DNA of 64,000 nt from Strongyloides papillosus (taxonomy: Eukaryota > Nematoda > Chromadorea > Rhabditida > Strongyloididae), in the NCBI GenBank assembly GCA_005656395.1, contig SRSI01000073.1, positions 434,001 through 498,000 on the forward strand, read 5' to 3'. Below the pieces are notes generated by a model, which saw nothing but the letters and a program-made list of their open reading frames with translations, was not told the DNA's origin and did not search any database. This document shows, one piece after another, positions 44,930 to 58,699 of this stretch. The position numbers and the translations under genes were made by a program. Numbering within the stretch: position 1 is the first letter of the stretch; each line of letters begins with the position of its first letter.

Positions 44930-46720
44930 AAATAAATAATAAAAATGTGCATTTTTATGAAATATAAAGTTCCTTCATTCAAAAATTATTAAACACATTT
45001 ATTAATGATTTTATATTTACTACGAATATTTTAAGAATTTTTCTTACTTATAACTAAACAATATTTAGAGGTTTGTTTTGTTGAGTTTTCAATCCTCCTT
45101 TTTTATTAGTATTAGAAGAGAAATTATTTAAACTAGTTTCTTTTTTTGATTTAAAATGTAGTAGATCTCTTAATGGCGAGCATAAAAATAAAACGGTATA
45201 AAATAAGCCAAAAGTCATCAAATCAACATTCCAGTAAGAAATTTCTTGAGCAATTATATCAACTAAATCACTTTCAACAGTTACAAAGTTAATGATTTTC
45301 CCCAAAGAGTATGCTACAACAATTAAATAAGTAAAAAAATTTATTATAGTGTATACAAACATTGAAATATTTTGAGAATTCTTTACATTCATTGTTTTGT
45401 AGTATTTTGCAAATTTTACTGATGAAATAATATTCATGATTGTTGAAAGCGCAAATATAGGAATATTAATAACAATTACGTAGACTATTATACAATAAAT
45501 TAAATCTAATGATTTAAATGTAACAAAATATCCTTTTTTAGATTTTAAATATTTATAATATGGGTGGAAAAAAGTTAATGCAATACCATAAATTAATCCA
45601 ACCAAAACTGTAATAGTAAGGCATATGACGATTTTTTTCTTCGAAAACCATATATTATATTTTAAGGGATAAACTAATGCAATAAATGTGTTCAAACTTG
45701 AAAATAAGGATACTCCATATATATTAGTATGGCATATTTCAAGAATAATATAGTAATATATAGCTATACCATCGTTTTCTTTATAGAAATCTCCCATAAT
45801 GTTCATCCTAGCAGCCCGACTGCAAAAAAACATTGAAATCATAAGAATTATATCACTGTATGATTTAAATAAAATCAAAGGAAAAAAGTTGTTATTATAA
45901 ATTGGATTTCTTTTGATTAGCATCTCATTGGTTAGCCGGATAACAAAAATGATCAGTAATATAATTGATGGAACAAAATAAGAGAACTGTATAATATCAA
46001 CAGTTGTTATCATAATTGTGTGAAAAACTTTTAAGAATACCTTATTATAAATATACAAGAATTGTAGTTTGGTTTTATGATACAAATAAATGAAATGTTC
46101 ACATAAATAAGAAATTTTCACATGAGCCTCAAATTTCTATTATTTAAAATATTTTTAAGAATGAATACAATTTTGTTTTGTTTTTTAATGAAAGTTTTTG
46201 TACATGGTTGATAGAGTAAGATAAATATTATTACTGTTATTTTTTGAAATTAAACATTATATTCATTAAATTGTATCAAAATAAGTTTATAATTTAAAAA
46301 TAAAAATATTTCTTCATATAATTATTCTTTTTTATATTTTTTATAAGACATTGAAAAAATTTATAGAATAAAAAACAATATTGTATTTGTTCTTGAGAAT
46401 AAATTACTGCTTAATAATAATATTTATTTTGAATATACAAAATATTGTTACAACAGACTTAAAGTATTTTTAATGAATTGAAGTACATGCTGAAGATAAT
46501 TTTGTGATTGATAATTGGTATAAATAATAAAGATTGTGTAAAAATGAGTTTATTTAACAATTTTTAAATAGATACAAACAACATTCTAAAAATTAATAAT
46601 TCTAGAATTATTATTTGTGGGTACTAAAGTCTAGACATTTGTATTTTAAAAATTTAATAATAATACTTGGATTTTAAAATAAATAAAATCCAATTTGAAT
46701 ATCAAATTGAAAAGGTTAGC
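44930..46720. repeat. Segmental duplication, copy 1 (7TM receptor unit)
   Basis: About 1.8 kb that matches 50510-52290 over the receptor gene and both flanks (for example the GTTCCTTCATTCAAAA block before the stop side and TTTTTGTACATGGTTGATAG past the ATG side). Boundaries are approximate. A third partial copy of the distal flank occurs at about 52390-52590. Confidence 0.75.
45054..46013 (-). CDS. Nematode 7TM chemoreceptor-like protein, copy 1
   Basis: 319-aa intronless seven-transmembrane protein. The ATG at 46013 (MITTVDIIQFSYFVPS) is chosen over an upstream GTG-initiated extension because the duplicate at 50642 starts at the matching Met and has the same length. Hydrophobic spans lie at about 8-30, 50-70, 90-120, 130-150, 175-200, 230-255 and 270-295. 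After TM3 the sequence SSLNTFIALVYPLKYNIWFS resembles the conserved IC2 region of nematode serpentine receptors (Srg superfamily, Srv-like). The C-terminal tail is short and polar. Expected role: ligand-sensing GPCR in sensory neurons; the subfamily is not certain. Confidence 0.8.
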   Translation of the reverse strand: MITTVDIIQFSYFVPSIILLIIFVIRLTNEMLIKRNPIYNNNFFPLILFKSYSDIILMISMFFCSRAARMNIMGDFYKENDGIAIYYYIILEICHTNIYGVSLFSSLNTFIALVYPLKYNIWFSKKKIVICLTITVLVGLIYGIALTFFHPYYKYLKSKKGYFVTFKSLDLIYCIIVYVIVINIPIFALSTIMNIISSVKFAKYYKTMNVKNSQNISMFVYTIINFFTYLIVVAYSLGKIINFVTVESDLVDIIAQEISYWNVDLMTFGLFYTVLFLCSPLRDLLHFKSKKETSLNNFSSNTNKKGGLKTQQNKPLNIV

Positions 46721-46952
46721 CGTCAATAAAAAATCTTTGTTAATTTGTAAGTTTTAGAATTCTTTGAAATTATTTTTTTTATTCTTTTATAAAAAATCTT
46801 TTGATACTTTTAAAAAAAAGAACGAGCTAGAAAAAATATGTCAAATATAATTCATCAAGTAGATTTTTTTAAGTATTTAAACATATTACCATAAATTTAT
46901 TTAGCACATCAACGTTTTAGATGGACATTCTCAATTACTTGAATAAATTTCA

Positions 46953-47475
46953 TTGGATACTTTTTATCGAATGGTTAGAAATAAAATTCATGGTATGAAA
47001 TTACAAATAAAAATCATAAGCCAAATTGATGGTGACCACGGTGTAGGTGCTGACAACATGAAAGACGATGATACTGACAATTCAATGTCCAACAATGGTG
47101 GTATACTACTAATAGTATCAAGATTTAACAACGGAGAAGTTATATTAGTTAGTAATTTCAATAGAAGATAACCAATAAAGTACAAAAAAGGGCCTATTTT
47201 TGAAGATTGGTTCAAGTTATTAATTGAAAGAAAACGAGCTACATCTGAAATCGAGAACTACGTTTTAAGGCTTAATTTTTTGTCAACGTAGTTGTTCCGG
47301 TCTTCTTAGCACTAAACATTATTAATGATTGGTATGTGAAAAGAAAGTATAAAGAAAGAAAACAAAAGTTACAATCAGGGATCCTGGTCATTATGACCCA
47401 AAAAGTCAGTATCAAGAAATTGTTGATGTACCTTCTTCCATATTCTCACCAGCTAATTTATTTTCACGAGCTTAA
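46953..47475 (+). pseudogene. Decayed fragment of an unknown membrane protein
   Basis: Disconnected plus-strand frames: a 72-codon piece (46953-47171); then VVPVFLALNIINDWYVKRKY, a hydrophobic span with basic flank (about 47285-47350); then, after a frame change, DPGHYDPKSQYQEIVDVPSS ending at a stop at 47473-47475. Together they look like the membrane anchor and short cytoplasmic tail of a surface protein. No family recognised. Confidence 0.3.
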
Positions 47476-47509
47476 TTAATAAAAATATGTTAACCTAAAT
47501 CAAAATATA

Positions 47510-48570
<1,061 letters not shown>

Positions 48571-49124
48571 TTTATTAATCACATATTGATCATAGCACGA
48601 TTAGCAGAAGAAATATTTTTCTTGGGTCATGATTGTAATCGAGCACGAGTCTTGTTATTTTCTAGATTGTAGAATATAATATTGATCCAAATGTTGAAGA
48701 TAATTGTAATAAAGAAATAGAAGGATGTATAAAGTGTTTTTATCAACAAGAGGTAAAGATAGTGAATTATGTGAAATTATGGTGATGGTATTAACAGAAA
48801 TTGAACACATTACCAATGTAATAATTATGGCAGTAAAAATTATGCAAGAGAGATATATGATATTAAAAACAGGAAATTGTTTACCTAATTTTCTTTATTA
48901 AAATCATCTTAAAATATTAAAAAGAATTTTTCTTTCAATAAACAAAATACAATAATCTAAATAGTTCGTAATTTTGTCTTTAAGTCTTCATTTAATGTTT
49001 ATAGTTTTTAAAGATACTGTGGAAACACTATTCAAAGAAGAAAAATTTGAAAAGAAGAATAAAAGATTTTTTAGAGGGAATTAAATGCAAGCAATTGTAA
49101 AAAAAAATTTGTTTAAATATACAT

Positions 49125-49960
49125 TGTCTGTTCTAAAAGTAAAAAGAATGATTTTACTACGATCCTCACAGACAATGAATTAAAAAGGTAAGGATGGGAT
49201 TTTGTAGAGAAATTTCTCGTCTAAGAAATGGCGTATATTAAAGTTGAATTCGAGCCCTACAAAATTTTTTACATTAAAGAAAGTAGGCACATGTTTTGAA
49301 CTCTCGTCACGCCCAAAAATATCATTTATGACAGAACAAAGAATTTATTAATCTGTTTAACAATGAACGTGCCAAAAAGTGTCAAACAACGTTAAACAAT
49401 TGAAATTTGTACAAAACATGGAAAAATGCTACAGAAACTTAAAAATGCAAAAACAAAATATAAAAGAAAATTTTCTGCCATTCAGTCAAAACTCTTCATG
49501 CATACGATCGTTTAGAGCACTCGTCGAAGGTTAATCGTACATTTTTAAATCACTAAAGTAGTGTTTTTTTTAGATAATATTTAATTTTGAAGAGTAGAAA
49601 GAAGTTACATGTTGTAGGTTGGGACTGTATGAGGCTTGAGATTAAAGTGGGAATAATTGTCGAACAAGGAGATTCATCAACAGGCAGTGATGAGTAACTC
49701 AATGTATAATTATAATAATTGGCCTGTAGGTTTTTTTAAAATCTTTTTGCCACCTAAAATAATGATATTTTTGGGCGTGACGAGAGTCTAAAACATGGGT
49801 CTACTTTTTTAACATAAAAAATTTTGAAAGGTTCAGATTCAAATGGAACATTTGTCATTTCCTAGATGAGAATTTTCTCTACAAAACCCCATCCCTTTTA
49901 ATTTTAACATATTGTCTGTGAGAGTCGCAACAAGAACATTCTCATTACTTTTAGGGCAAA
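49125..49960. mobile_element. Foldback-like element with ~200-bp inverted repeats
   Basis: The arm 49125-49326 and the reverse complement of 49762-49960 align along their length with scattered mismatches, including GGGATTTTGTAGAGAAA, ACTCTCGTCACGCCCAAAAA and CTCACAGACAAT blocks. About 435 bp of non-coding DNA separates them. Ends are approximate; no target duplication is identified. A non-autonomous DNA transposon is the likely origin. Confidence 0.65.
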
Positions 49961-50509
49961 CTACGTATTTTCTTTTAATACTAGCATTATTGAAAAAAAT
50001 AGTTACAATTTTTTTATTTATAACTTTTTCTAACTTTGATTTTAAGCAATGGTACTATACTTATTCGATAGAGCTTCTCTTACTTTGTTAAATTACTTAT
50101 AAACCTATTTTTAAAAATTTCTTATTAAAATTTTATTGTTAAAAAACCTAGAAAGTTGACAAAAACCGTGGATTTTTTTTTAAATTTAATGTAGTTGCTT
50201 TACATTAATATTCATGAAAATTTAAGAGTTAATACAAAACGTCGGACTTTTATAATTTGTATCTACCATAAAAATATCTTCCAAATAAAAAAGTTACATT
50301 TAATGAAAGTTGAAAACTGCACCTAAATTTCGAAGATCTACAACTTTGCCTAGTATTCATATTTCGTTTTGGAATCTATAGATTTAAAATCGTATTACCG
50401 CAGATACAAAATGGTTATAATACCAAATTTGTAGCTTATTTATGTACAAAGTTAAATGTGCAATTATTTATAAGAACTTATGCTAGCCACCTCGAATTCA
50501 TAATTGTGA

Positions 50510-52290
50510 AAAATAAATAATAAAAAATTTTACTTCGTGAATTTTTATGAAAAAAAAAGTTCCTTCATTCAAAATTTACCAAACACATTTAATAACAACT
50601 TTATATTGATTACGAACATTTCAAGAATTTCTTTATATTAATTAAACAATAGTAAGAGTTTTGCTTTGTTGACTTTTCAATCGTTCATTTATATTAGTAC
50701 TAGAAGTAGCATTATTGTAACTAGTTTCTTCTATTGATTTAAAAAGTAGTAAATCTCTTAAGGGTGAGCATAAAAATAAAACGGTATAAAATAAACCAAA
50801 AGTCATCAAATCAATGTTCCAGTAGCGAACGATTTGAGCAATGCTGTCAACTAAATCATTTTGAAAAGTTACAAAGTTAAGGATTTTTCCAAAAGTGTAT
50901 GCTACAACAATTAAATAAGTAAAAAAACTTATTATAGTGTATACAAACATTGAAACATTTTGAGAATTCTTTACATTCATTGTTTTGTAGTATTTTGCAA
51001 ATTTTACTGATGAAATAATATTCATGATTGTTGAAAGCGCAAATATAGGAATATTAATGACAATTGAGAAAGCTATTGCACAATAAATTACATCTACTGA
51101 TTTAAATGTAATAATATATCCTTTTATAGATTCTGAATATCTATAATATGGATGGAAAAAAGCTATTGCGATTCCATAGATTGATCCAACAAAAAATGTA
51201 ATAGTAAGGCTTACAACGATTTTTTTTTTCGAAAACCATGTATTATATCGTAAGGGATAGACTAGTGCAATAAATGTGTTTAAACTTGAAAGTAAGGATA
51301 CTCCATATATATTAGTATAGCATATTTCAAAAATAATATAGTAATATATAGCTATACCATCGTTTTCTTTATAAAAATCTCCCATAATATTCATTCTAGC
51401 AGCTCGACTGCAAAAAAACATTGAAATCATAAGAATAATATCACTGTATGATTTAAACAAAATCAAAGGAAAAAAGTTGTTATTATAAATCGGATTTCTT
51501 TTGATTATCATCTCATTAGTTAAACGAATAACGAAGATGATTAGTAATATAATTGATGGAACAAAATAAGAAAATTGTATAATATCAACGGTTGTTACCA
51601 TAATAGTATGAAGAAAATAAATAAAAATACTTTATTTTAAATATTTCAGAATTGTAGTTTGGTTTTATGATACAAATTAATGAAATGTTTACATAAAAAA
51701 GAAATTTTCACATAAGCCTCAAATTTTTATTATTCAAAATATTTTTAAGAATTACTACAATTTTGTTTTTATTTTTAATGAAAGTTTTTGTACATGGTTG
51801 ATAGAGTAAGAAAAATATTATTACTGTTATTTTTTAAAATTAAGTATTATATTTGTTAATTGTATCAAAATAAATTTATAATTTTAAAATAAAAATAATT
51901 CTTTATATAATTATTCTTTTTATTTTTTTCATAAAACATTTATAGAATAAAAAACAATGTTGTATTTTGTTCTTGAGAATAGATTACTACTTAATAATAA
52001 TATTTACTTGGAATATACAGAATATTTTTACAACAGGCTTAAAGTATTTTTAATGAATTGTAGTACAGACTAAAAACGATTTCGTGATTGATAATTGGCA
52101 TATAAAATAAAGATTGTGATATTATTGAATTTATCTAACAATTTTTTAATAGATACAAAAAATATTTTGAAGACTAATCTAACAATATTATCTATAGAAA
52201 TTTATAAAGTCTAGACAATTGTATTTCAATAATTTAGTAGATTGTGTAGAATAAACCTAGATTTTAAATTGAATGAATCTAATTTGAATA
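50510..52290. repeat. Segmental duplication, copy 2 (7TM receptor unit)
   Basis: Counterpart of 44930-46720, same orientation; coding part highly similar, flanks moderately. Downstream, 52390-52590 repeats part of the distal flank a third time. Confidence 0.75.
50642..51601 (-). CDS. Nematode 7TM chemoreceptor-like protein, copy 2
   Basis: 319-aa paralogue of the 45054-46013 gene, roughly 85% identical by eye over the first 140 residues and diverging most in the loop after TM4 (YRYSESIKGYIITFKSVD) and the C-tail. Open throughout and the same length. Divergence concentrated in extracellular-type loops would suit ligand-specificity change; codon-level tests are not done here. Subfamily uncertain (Srg-superfamily-like). 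Confidence 0.8.
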   Translation of the reverse strand: MVTTVDIIQFSYFVPSIILLIIFVIRLTNEMIIKRNPIYNNNFFPLILFKSYSDIILMISMFFCSRAARMNIMGDFYKENDGIAIYYYIIFEICYTNIYGVSLLSSLNTFIALVYPLRYNTWFSKKKIVVSLTITFFVGSIYGIAIAFFHPYYRYSESIKGYIITFKSVDVIYCAIAFSIVINIPIFALSTIMNIISSVKFAKYYKTMNVKNSQNVSMFVYTIISFFTYLIVVAYTFGKILNFVTFQNDLVDSIAQIVRYWNIDLMTFGLFYTVLFLCSPLRDLLLFKSIEETSYNNATSSTNINERLKSQQSKTLTIV

Positions 52291-53452
52291 TCAAATTGAA
52301 GTACAAATTGAACTGTAGATGAATTTTTGTTCTTATATATGATTGAAAAAAGATGAACATAAAAACTTCTATGTAAGCATAAAATTTGTAAATTGTATCA
52401 AAATAAACTTATGATGCTAAAATAAAACTAATTATGCATGTAAATATTTTTTTTATATTTTCTATAGAAAATTAAAAAATTTTATAGAATAAAAAATAAT
52501 ATTGTGCTTTGTTCTTTAGAATAAATTGCTATTTAATAAATTTATTTATTTTTTAAATACAGATAACTTTTTTGATGAACGAGAAGTTGAAGTTCTTCAA
52601 AAGTACTATGCCAGATTATTGAAATCATTGTGTAAATCAATTGGTTAAAATCAATTAACTTCATTTTTAGATGGTGATAAAAAAATATTTGAAAAGTATG
52701 TTAAAAATTACAATTTTAGATTATTAATACTTCAGTTAATAAAAATCAACTTCTATTTATTGTGAAGTCAATAGTACAGTTTTTTGACCATCTGTACTTA
52801 TACAACGGTTGATGAATTTAAAAAATATCCTATTTAAAGTTGTAAACACCGATATATAGAATAAAATGTTTTTAAAGTATACATAACGAAAATTATGTTT
52901 ATGAATTGTTTAGTGATGGGATAATTCTAGTTTCAATTTCTACTGCAATCACTTATTAATGTAAGGTATTCTATCTTTAGAAGATAGATTTACCTTCGCC
53001 ACAACTACTGGCATTTAATGTGAATTCATTTAAAATCTACCACTTACATTTCTTGGATTGATCCTAACATTCTTTTATTTGTATGTACATAAATGTTGTT
53101 ATGGAACATTTCTCTATACTTTTGCTAATACAGCTGGTGTTCTAGCATTCAAAAATCATATTTGAATGGACTAGAAATTCTTTTACTAACACTGTTTAAC
53201 TCTAACGAGGATTGTTCAATAATGTAATTGAATTGGCAGTTCGTAGTACAATATGTCACATATCTTACCATGTTATTCAAGGATTTGCTTCTAATGAAAA
53301 TGCAATTACACCAGGAAACTATTGGTGCAAATGCAGAGGTGCAGAATTTGGTTTTTGTACATCTTTTTAAAGTATCAACTATAATGATTTTCAAGTTGAA
53401 TACCAAAGATAGTTAAATGTGTTGATACAATGCTCAAGGTACCATGGTATTT

Positions 53453-53470
53453 CCTCTATATATATAGAGG
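53453..53470. other. 18-bp perfect palindrome
   Basis: CCTCTATATATATAGAGG, extendable as an imperfect TTT...AAA stem. A cruciform or hairpin is possible; function unknown. Confidence 0.4.
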
Positions 53471-55394
53471 AGAAATTTCGCTCTGTAAATTATTTTCGAA
53501 TTTCTGGGTTTTTTTAATGAAACATAATTGGGGAAACATGGTAAAACATAATGTCAAATATTAGCTCCTTACTATATGTCATTCTTGAGATACATCGACT
53601 TATAGGTACAAAATTTCAAATTTGCCTATCTCTATATTTTCTTTAAAAATTCATTTTTTTTAATTGAATTTTCGCAATTAGATATCATTTTTAATTCTTA
53701 TTACGTATAAATAATAAAATTCAACAAAAAAATTTCAATCTTAAGATTTTGAAAATCGTCGGAAATGATACTTTTTACCACAAATTTTACACCTTTTGGA
53801 GCGGCATATCTCGCTTAAAAAAAAGAAATTCAAAGCAGTTAGATATATTTTAATGGAAAATTTATTTCTCTACATTTTAAGGGTATTTTTAAGAAAATCG
53901 GACAACTTTGAATATGAGTGAGCTAAAAAAAAACTTTTCTTAGGAATTTTTTTTTCGTAAAAATTTTAACTTTAAGACTTAATAAATATACGAAGATATC
54001 AAAATTTTTATATAGTTTCATTAGCATAATTATTTGATAAACAATTCTCTATCAAATGACGTTAACTATGATTTGATATAATCACCTAGTTCCGAGATAT
54101 AATGATTTTGAAAATTTACCAAAATTTTCACAAAACTTTTTTTGACTTTGAGGCAAAAAAAAGTACAAAAATGACAAGTAATAAAAAAAAACAAAAAAGT
54201 ATTTCTGAACATTTTAGCATTATGAACAACAATATATGTTGTGTCATTCTTGAGTTATCTGAGGAAATACTGAAGCATGTCTCCAAACAAATTTTTAAAA
54301 ATCTTTTAAAAGTCGCATTTTTTCTAACTTTTATACAATTTAAGCACACATTTTGCACATATCAATGCATTTTTATAATTAAAATAATATTTAACGATTA
54401 TTTAATGCAATTTTAATGTAAAAATTCTAAACAGAATATAATAAATGTCGGTCAGTAATTCCATTTTAAATTAAGAAACATTTTTATACTAAATCTATAA
54501 TGTCTTAAGCATTAAGACAAATCAAACAAATTTAGATATTTCAAAAAAGTTTTAGCGGCGTAAAAGCTATTTTTTTTTAAAAAGATCGAATTTATCTACA
54601 ATACTGGCGACGAATTCTTGCGATTTAGAAAAATATAACAAATTATCAAGCGATTAATGTATCTTTATATTCTCTAAATACATATTCTTTAATAACCCCA
54701 CATAAGTATTTAATGAAGAAGATGTGACGCATCTAAAAATTTACATAATAAATAAATTTATTATAACGCAAATATACAGTTTGAAAATGATTCATGATAA
54801 AAATACTTTGCACAAGTCGGAAACAACAAACAAAAATATTTTTTGAATAGAATAAACTGAAGATAGTCTTGAGAATCCTGTCAGATGTGAAGTCTAATCT
54901 CACATCGTTTAATACCTATTGAAAAATTTAAAAAGCATAAACAACTACTCTCAATGTCATTAGTAATTACTTAAACATATAGTGAATAATATTTATTTGA
55001 AAATTTACTTTAGAAAGTAAAAAAAATAACACAAATTCAACGTATAAAACTAAATTATTCAAATCATTTTATTGTTTAATCACATATAAAGTTAAGATTT
55101 TACAAGGAAAAATCGTTGAAATTACATGCAAATTTTACAGCACGGAAATATAACTCAAAACAAAATGTTTGGATAAATTTAAAAAGCGTCATTATAAAAA
55201 AGTTCAAACGAAAATAACATTCAAAATTAGCTTTATACATGCGGCAGCTAATAGTGATTTTTTTTTAAATTTCTATTTAACAAATTTTTTTTAACTAAGC
55301 AACTATATCTATATTTTATAAATTTACAAAAAGACTGTAATAAAAGGGGTAGAAGTATAATTTATGTTTACGTAGAAAATTCCAGCTTTGCCGG

Positions 55395-55428
55395 CAAGCA
55401 GTGATGAGCGAAGCGAGTTAGCTGCTTG
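55395..55428. other. GC-rich hairpin in AT-rich DNA
   Basis: CAAGCAG (55395-55401) pairs with CTGCTTG (55422-55428); the loop holds GAGCGAAGCGAG. The local GC content (about half) stands out strongly from its surroundings. Probably a mobile-element end or structured RNA; unproven. Confidence 0.35.
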
Positions 55429-56007
55429 TTTATCTATAGTAAAAAATATCCTCTACATATTTAAATTCAATATGAGAACAAATACTAAAATAATACTTTT
55501 AATTCTTAATGACTTGTGTGGTTAAATAATAATTTTTTGGCTTTTTGTTATTATTGTTATGAATTTTCTAAATTTTTAAACTTATTCCTGTTAATAGATT
55601 GTTTAAAAGAATGATTTTTGCTAAAATTTAACAATCTTATACGAAATTGAATTCTAACGACGCATTTTATTCTATATTAGAAAAAAATAAGTTAGACCCT
55701 AAGATTAGCACTATATCGAAAACATTAAGATATAATAAAACTTTTATAACTTCAAAATGTAAAATACGTAAAATTTTGTAAAAAACAGCCGAATTTTTTG
55801 ACAACCTAATATTTTTAATTGTTTGAAACATCTTTACTATCGCTTGGTATTTTTAAAATTTGAATAAATGTTGATTTTCTTAACAGGTGGAAAATTTTTT
55901 TGCATTTTTTGATAAATTGTCAAAAATTTTTCCTTTTTTTCTGTGTGTAGTATTTTGATTGTTTTGAAAGCTGTAGATATTGGTAAATATTTGCCATATA
56001 TTTTGAG

Positions 56008-56016
56008 TATATAATA
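56008..56016 (+). promoter_or_regulatory. TATA-like box of the 56059 gene
   Basis: TATATAATA 51 nt upstream of the ATG, in the place of TATAAAAT in the 10434 paralogue. Confidence 0.3.
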
Positions 56017-56058
56017 AATTTCTTTATCTATTTATACTACTTTGAAATATTCAGAAAT

Positions 56059-56352
56059 ATGAACTTAATGAATATTATTTTTAAAATTAGTCTTATTGGG
56101 AGTGTAATTTTATTCACACACCAATGTTACTATACATGCAAATGGAATTTAAGAAAACCATTAAAATGCTATCTTCTTATTAGTATAGAAGGTACTGAAG
56201 TAGAATCCAAAGTTTTACCAGCATTAATGGAAGCGGATTATCATAATCTTCAATTTATTTACAGTCAACGCGAGCATAATGCCGAAACTTCAAAATTAAT
56301 GAATTTGTATGTTAGAAATAACTTAAATCAAACAAATATTGCAAGTTTTTAA
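56059..56352 (+). CDS. 97-aa secreted orphan, copy 2
   Basis: Paralogue of the 10434 gene with identical length and orientation. Signal peptide 1-20; cysteines in [20 protein letters not shown] (one more Cys than copy 1, at HQC); the [13 protein letters not shown] core and [11 protein letters not shown] end are conserved. Many differences between the copies are conservative or synonymous. Upstream (TATA region) and downstream sequence is also alike, so the duplicated block is larger than the gene. The alternative 36-nt intron at the 3' end and its open [10 protein letters not shown] tail are also present here. Function unknown. Confidence 0.75.
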   Translation: MNLMNIIFKISLIGSVILFTHQCYYTCKWNLRKPLKCYLLISIEGTEVESKVLPALMEADYHNLQFIYSQREHNAETSKLMNLYVRNNLNQTNIASF

Positions 56353-56919
56353 ATTCTATCTTTAATAACTTTTTATCTAGGCAAGAATTTGTACTCGATT
56401 CAGACTAAGATATAAATTTCCAACGTACCTGTTTTTTATAGATTCATACAAAAATAAAACGCAACAATTAAAAAATTTTATAGAAGGTAATGTTTTTTGT
56501 ATTTAAATAACTTTTTTCAATTACAGATCTATAGATGAATAAAAAAATTTGAAATTACAAGCAACTTTGATTAAAAATACTTTAAACGTATTTTGAAAAA
56601 TTATATTATTTTATATAATTCTTCAAAAAAGTTTAAAAATATTGTTGAAAAAAGACAAAAATAAAATATTAATTTATGTTATTGTCTAATAAATTAGTTA
56701 ATTGAAAGTCATTTTATTCTATCCACATAGATTTCAAATAAATTTACTAAATAACAACAATTAATTCTTCTTTGACATCATAGATGGTATATATTCAATC
56801 TGTAATTGTGGAGTTTTCAACACCTTAGAAATAATAACAATAATTTGAGCTGACTTTTATAAGAATTATTAGAAACCTGAATAAATTTTACAATGAATGT
56901 CTTTTATATACTTTTTTAA

Positions 56920-57306
56920 TGCGTTGAACATAGTGTTTGGCCCGTACCCGGGTGGAAGTTAAATAAATTTATAAAGGAAGAAAGCATTCCTTGCACAATG
57001 ATAATCCCAATATGACAAGGGTAAAAGGTTCGCAATTTGTTTCCATAAGTAAGAGTGAGGATACTTTCAATTCTTATCAAACAATCGTTTATACCCATCA
57101 TAGCTATAAGTGTTCGACCCATAATCACGTTTGGTGTAGATTATAGAATTTTTAAAGTTTATAGACAACTGGAGAGATTTAAGATCTGATTCAACATGGT
57201 TTTCATTAAGAGGTTCATCTAACGCATGTTGACAATCAAATGAGGAGAAAAGAAAGATTGTCAATTGAGATTCAAGAACTTGTATTGCAGATTCATCGTT
57301 ACTCAA
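56920..57306 (-). pseudogene. Relic with FLYWCH-like zinc-finger segment
   Basis: The minus-strand frame 57306-57067 ends with SNTYSYDGYKRLFDKN, which resembles the YDGYxFxxDKK core of FLYWCH fingers, often attached to Mutator-like transposases. Past the stop another frame continues YPHSYLWKQIANLLPLSYWD and, after a further stop, LPPGYGPNTMFNALKK. Broken frames imply a dead copy. The assignment rests on a short motif. Confidence 0.25.
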
Positions 57307-57975
57307 CAGTATTTAGTCAAGTAATGTAAACGGTGTATGCAGTGAAGAAGGAGTACTTTCAAAAACGTAAGTCGAAGAAATGAAATGTTACAGCTTGTTT
57401 TCATCTTTTTCTAATGACACTTTACGATAATATGTACTAAAGAGTTTACAACTTGAAAACTTTTCTGATGTGGTACCACGAAGTTTCAAACAAGTATCTT
57501 TAGGAGATGAAGCATATTCTTCGAAAGTAGGCAGTTTAATTAGTATAACTGAACAATTCAGATAATATTATTCTGTTGGTAGTAAAAACTGTATTCCATC
57601 ATTTTGATTTTTGGTTCTAGATAAAGATGAATTCAACGCATCGGAAGACCTTTTTAATTTTTGAGAAGGTGACATATTCAGTAGAGCAGTTTTTTCGGGT
57701 GTTTTCTTATATGAATTTATATGTTCTTAATTCGATTATTTGATTTTAAGCAATACTTTATAGATATAATTTTCTGGGGATTAGAAGGTTGTGAATCATT
57801 TTTAAAACAATTATATATGAAGAAAAAGACTTTGCAAAATGTTAAAAGTAAAGATAGACTCCAAATTGTAGATGAGAATAGAGAATATTCGTCTATTAAT
57901 AAACTAAAAAATTTAGTTATAGATTGAAAGAATTTATCAAGTAAAACTTGAACATATAAATAATAAAAAGAATAA

Positions 57976-58660
57976 TCAACAAACATATTTACTGTGAGTT
58001 ACCAACATAATAAAATTAAATGAATTAATTTGTCTAGGGTTTGTAGCAATAACCCATGAAACATACAATTTATAAATAAGTTTTCTCATTGTCAAACACA
58101 ATTGACAACAACTAATAGTTCTGTCAACAGTTGAGAAGATATTATAACAATAATCAAAAGATTTTATTTTTATTCTACTATCAGTTGTTCCAACATGGGT
58201 AATACAATAAATAATTTTATCATCTCTTTGATTAAATTCATCTAATTGGATATTAGGATCAATACTTTTAACAGTTTTTCTATTCAACTCATCTAGAATG
58301 GTTTCATAATCTAAAAAAACTATACGAAAGATTCCTATCTAATAATGTTTTATTTGATTGGAGGTTTTTATTACTCCAGGTTTTTGTAGAATTAGCTGTT
58401 TCTGAAAGATTTTTAATGTTATATGTTTTAGCTGTCAAATCAAAGGTATCAGAGTGTTTAACTCTATCCTTAACATTTCCTGAAAATGCTGTCCTGAGAA
58501 GTAGTCTTGTCTTCTTTCCTAAACTCTGAGGTATAGGGACTATTTTAAAAAGAACTATCATTTTTTGCTGTCTAATGGTGCTACTAATCTTTTGAATTCA
58601 TTGATTAAATAATACTCATCTACAGTGGCTGGATCTGTTAAATCATCTGTAGTTCTGTTG
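57976..58660 (-). pseudogene. Cluster of broken frames, unknown element or gene
   Basis: Three successive minus-strand frames: a Met-started piece with DDLTDPATVDEYYLINEFKR (about 58670-58561), the 58561-58304 frame (with LLLRTAFSGNVKDRVKHSDT), and 58287-57976 (with IQLDEFNQRDDKIIYCITHV). They sit head to tail with single-base frame changes between them, so one longer protein has decayed. A gag-like origin is possible, but no catalytic motif is visible. Confidence 0.3.
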
Positions 58661-58699
58661 GAAGCATTTGACATCAAGAAATTACAAGATTCCTCTACA

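Larger units (their letters stand above)
51602..56007. other. Intergenic with scattered relics
   Basis: 4.4 kb without an intact gene. Visible: the third copy of the 7TM distal flank (52390-52590); a short frame FFDEREVEVLQKYYARLLKS at about 52567-52640; a 56-codon open stretch without ATG at about 53207-53374, ending GNYWCKCRGAEFGFCTSF; an 18-bp palindrome at 53453-53470; and a GC-rich hairpin at 55395-55428. The ORF at 54102-54416 is low-complexity and not supported. Confidence 0.45.

Noticed and set aside
46014..46121. Upstream N-terminal extension of the 7TM gene
   Set aside because: It begins with GTG, is absent from the paralogue, and precedes a well-placed ATG shared by both copies.
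54102..54416. 104-codon ORF
   Set aside because: Lys/Phe/Ile low-complexity, no signal peptide, no splice context, and an equally long frame on the other strand.
55400..55420. Hammerhead-ribozyme-like GTGATGAG...CGAAGC
   Set aside because: The conserved CTGATGA and GAAA core is not present.
57717..57986. Overlapping ORFs on both strands (57721-57927 + and 57717-57986 -)
   Set aside because: Neither has a recognisable domain or flanking gene signals; they lie in a block of decayed frames.
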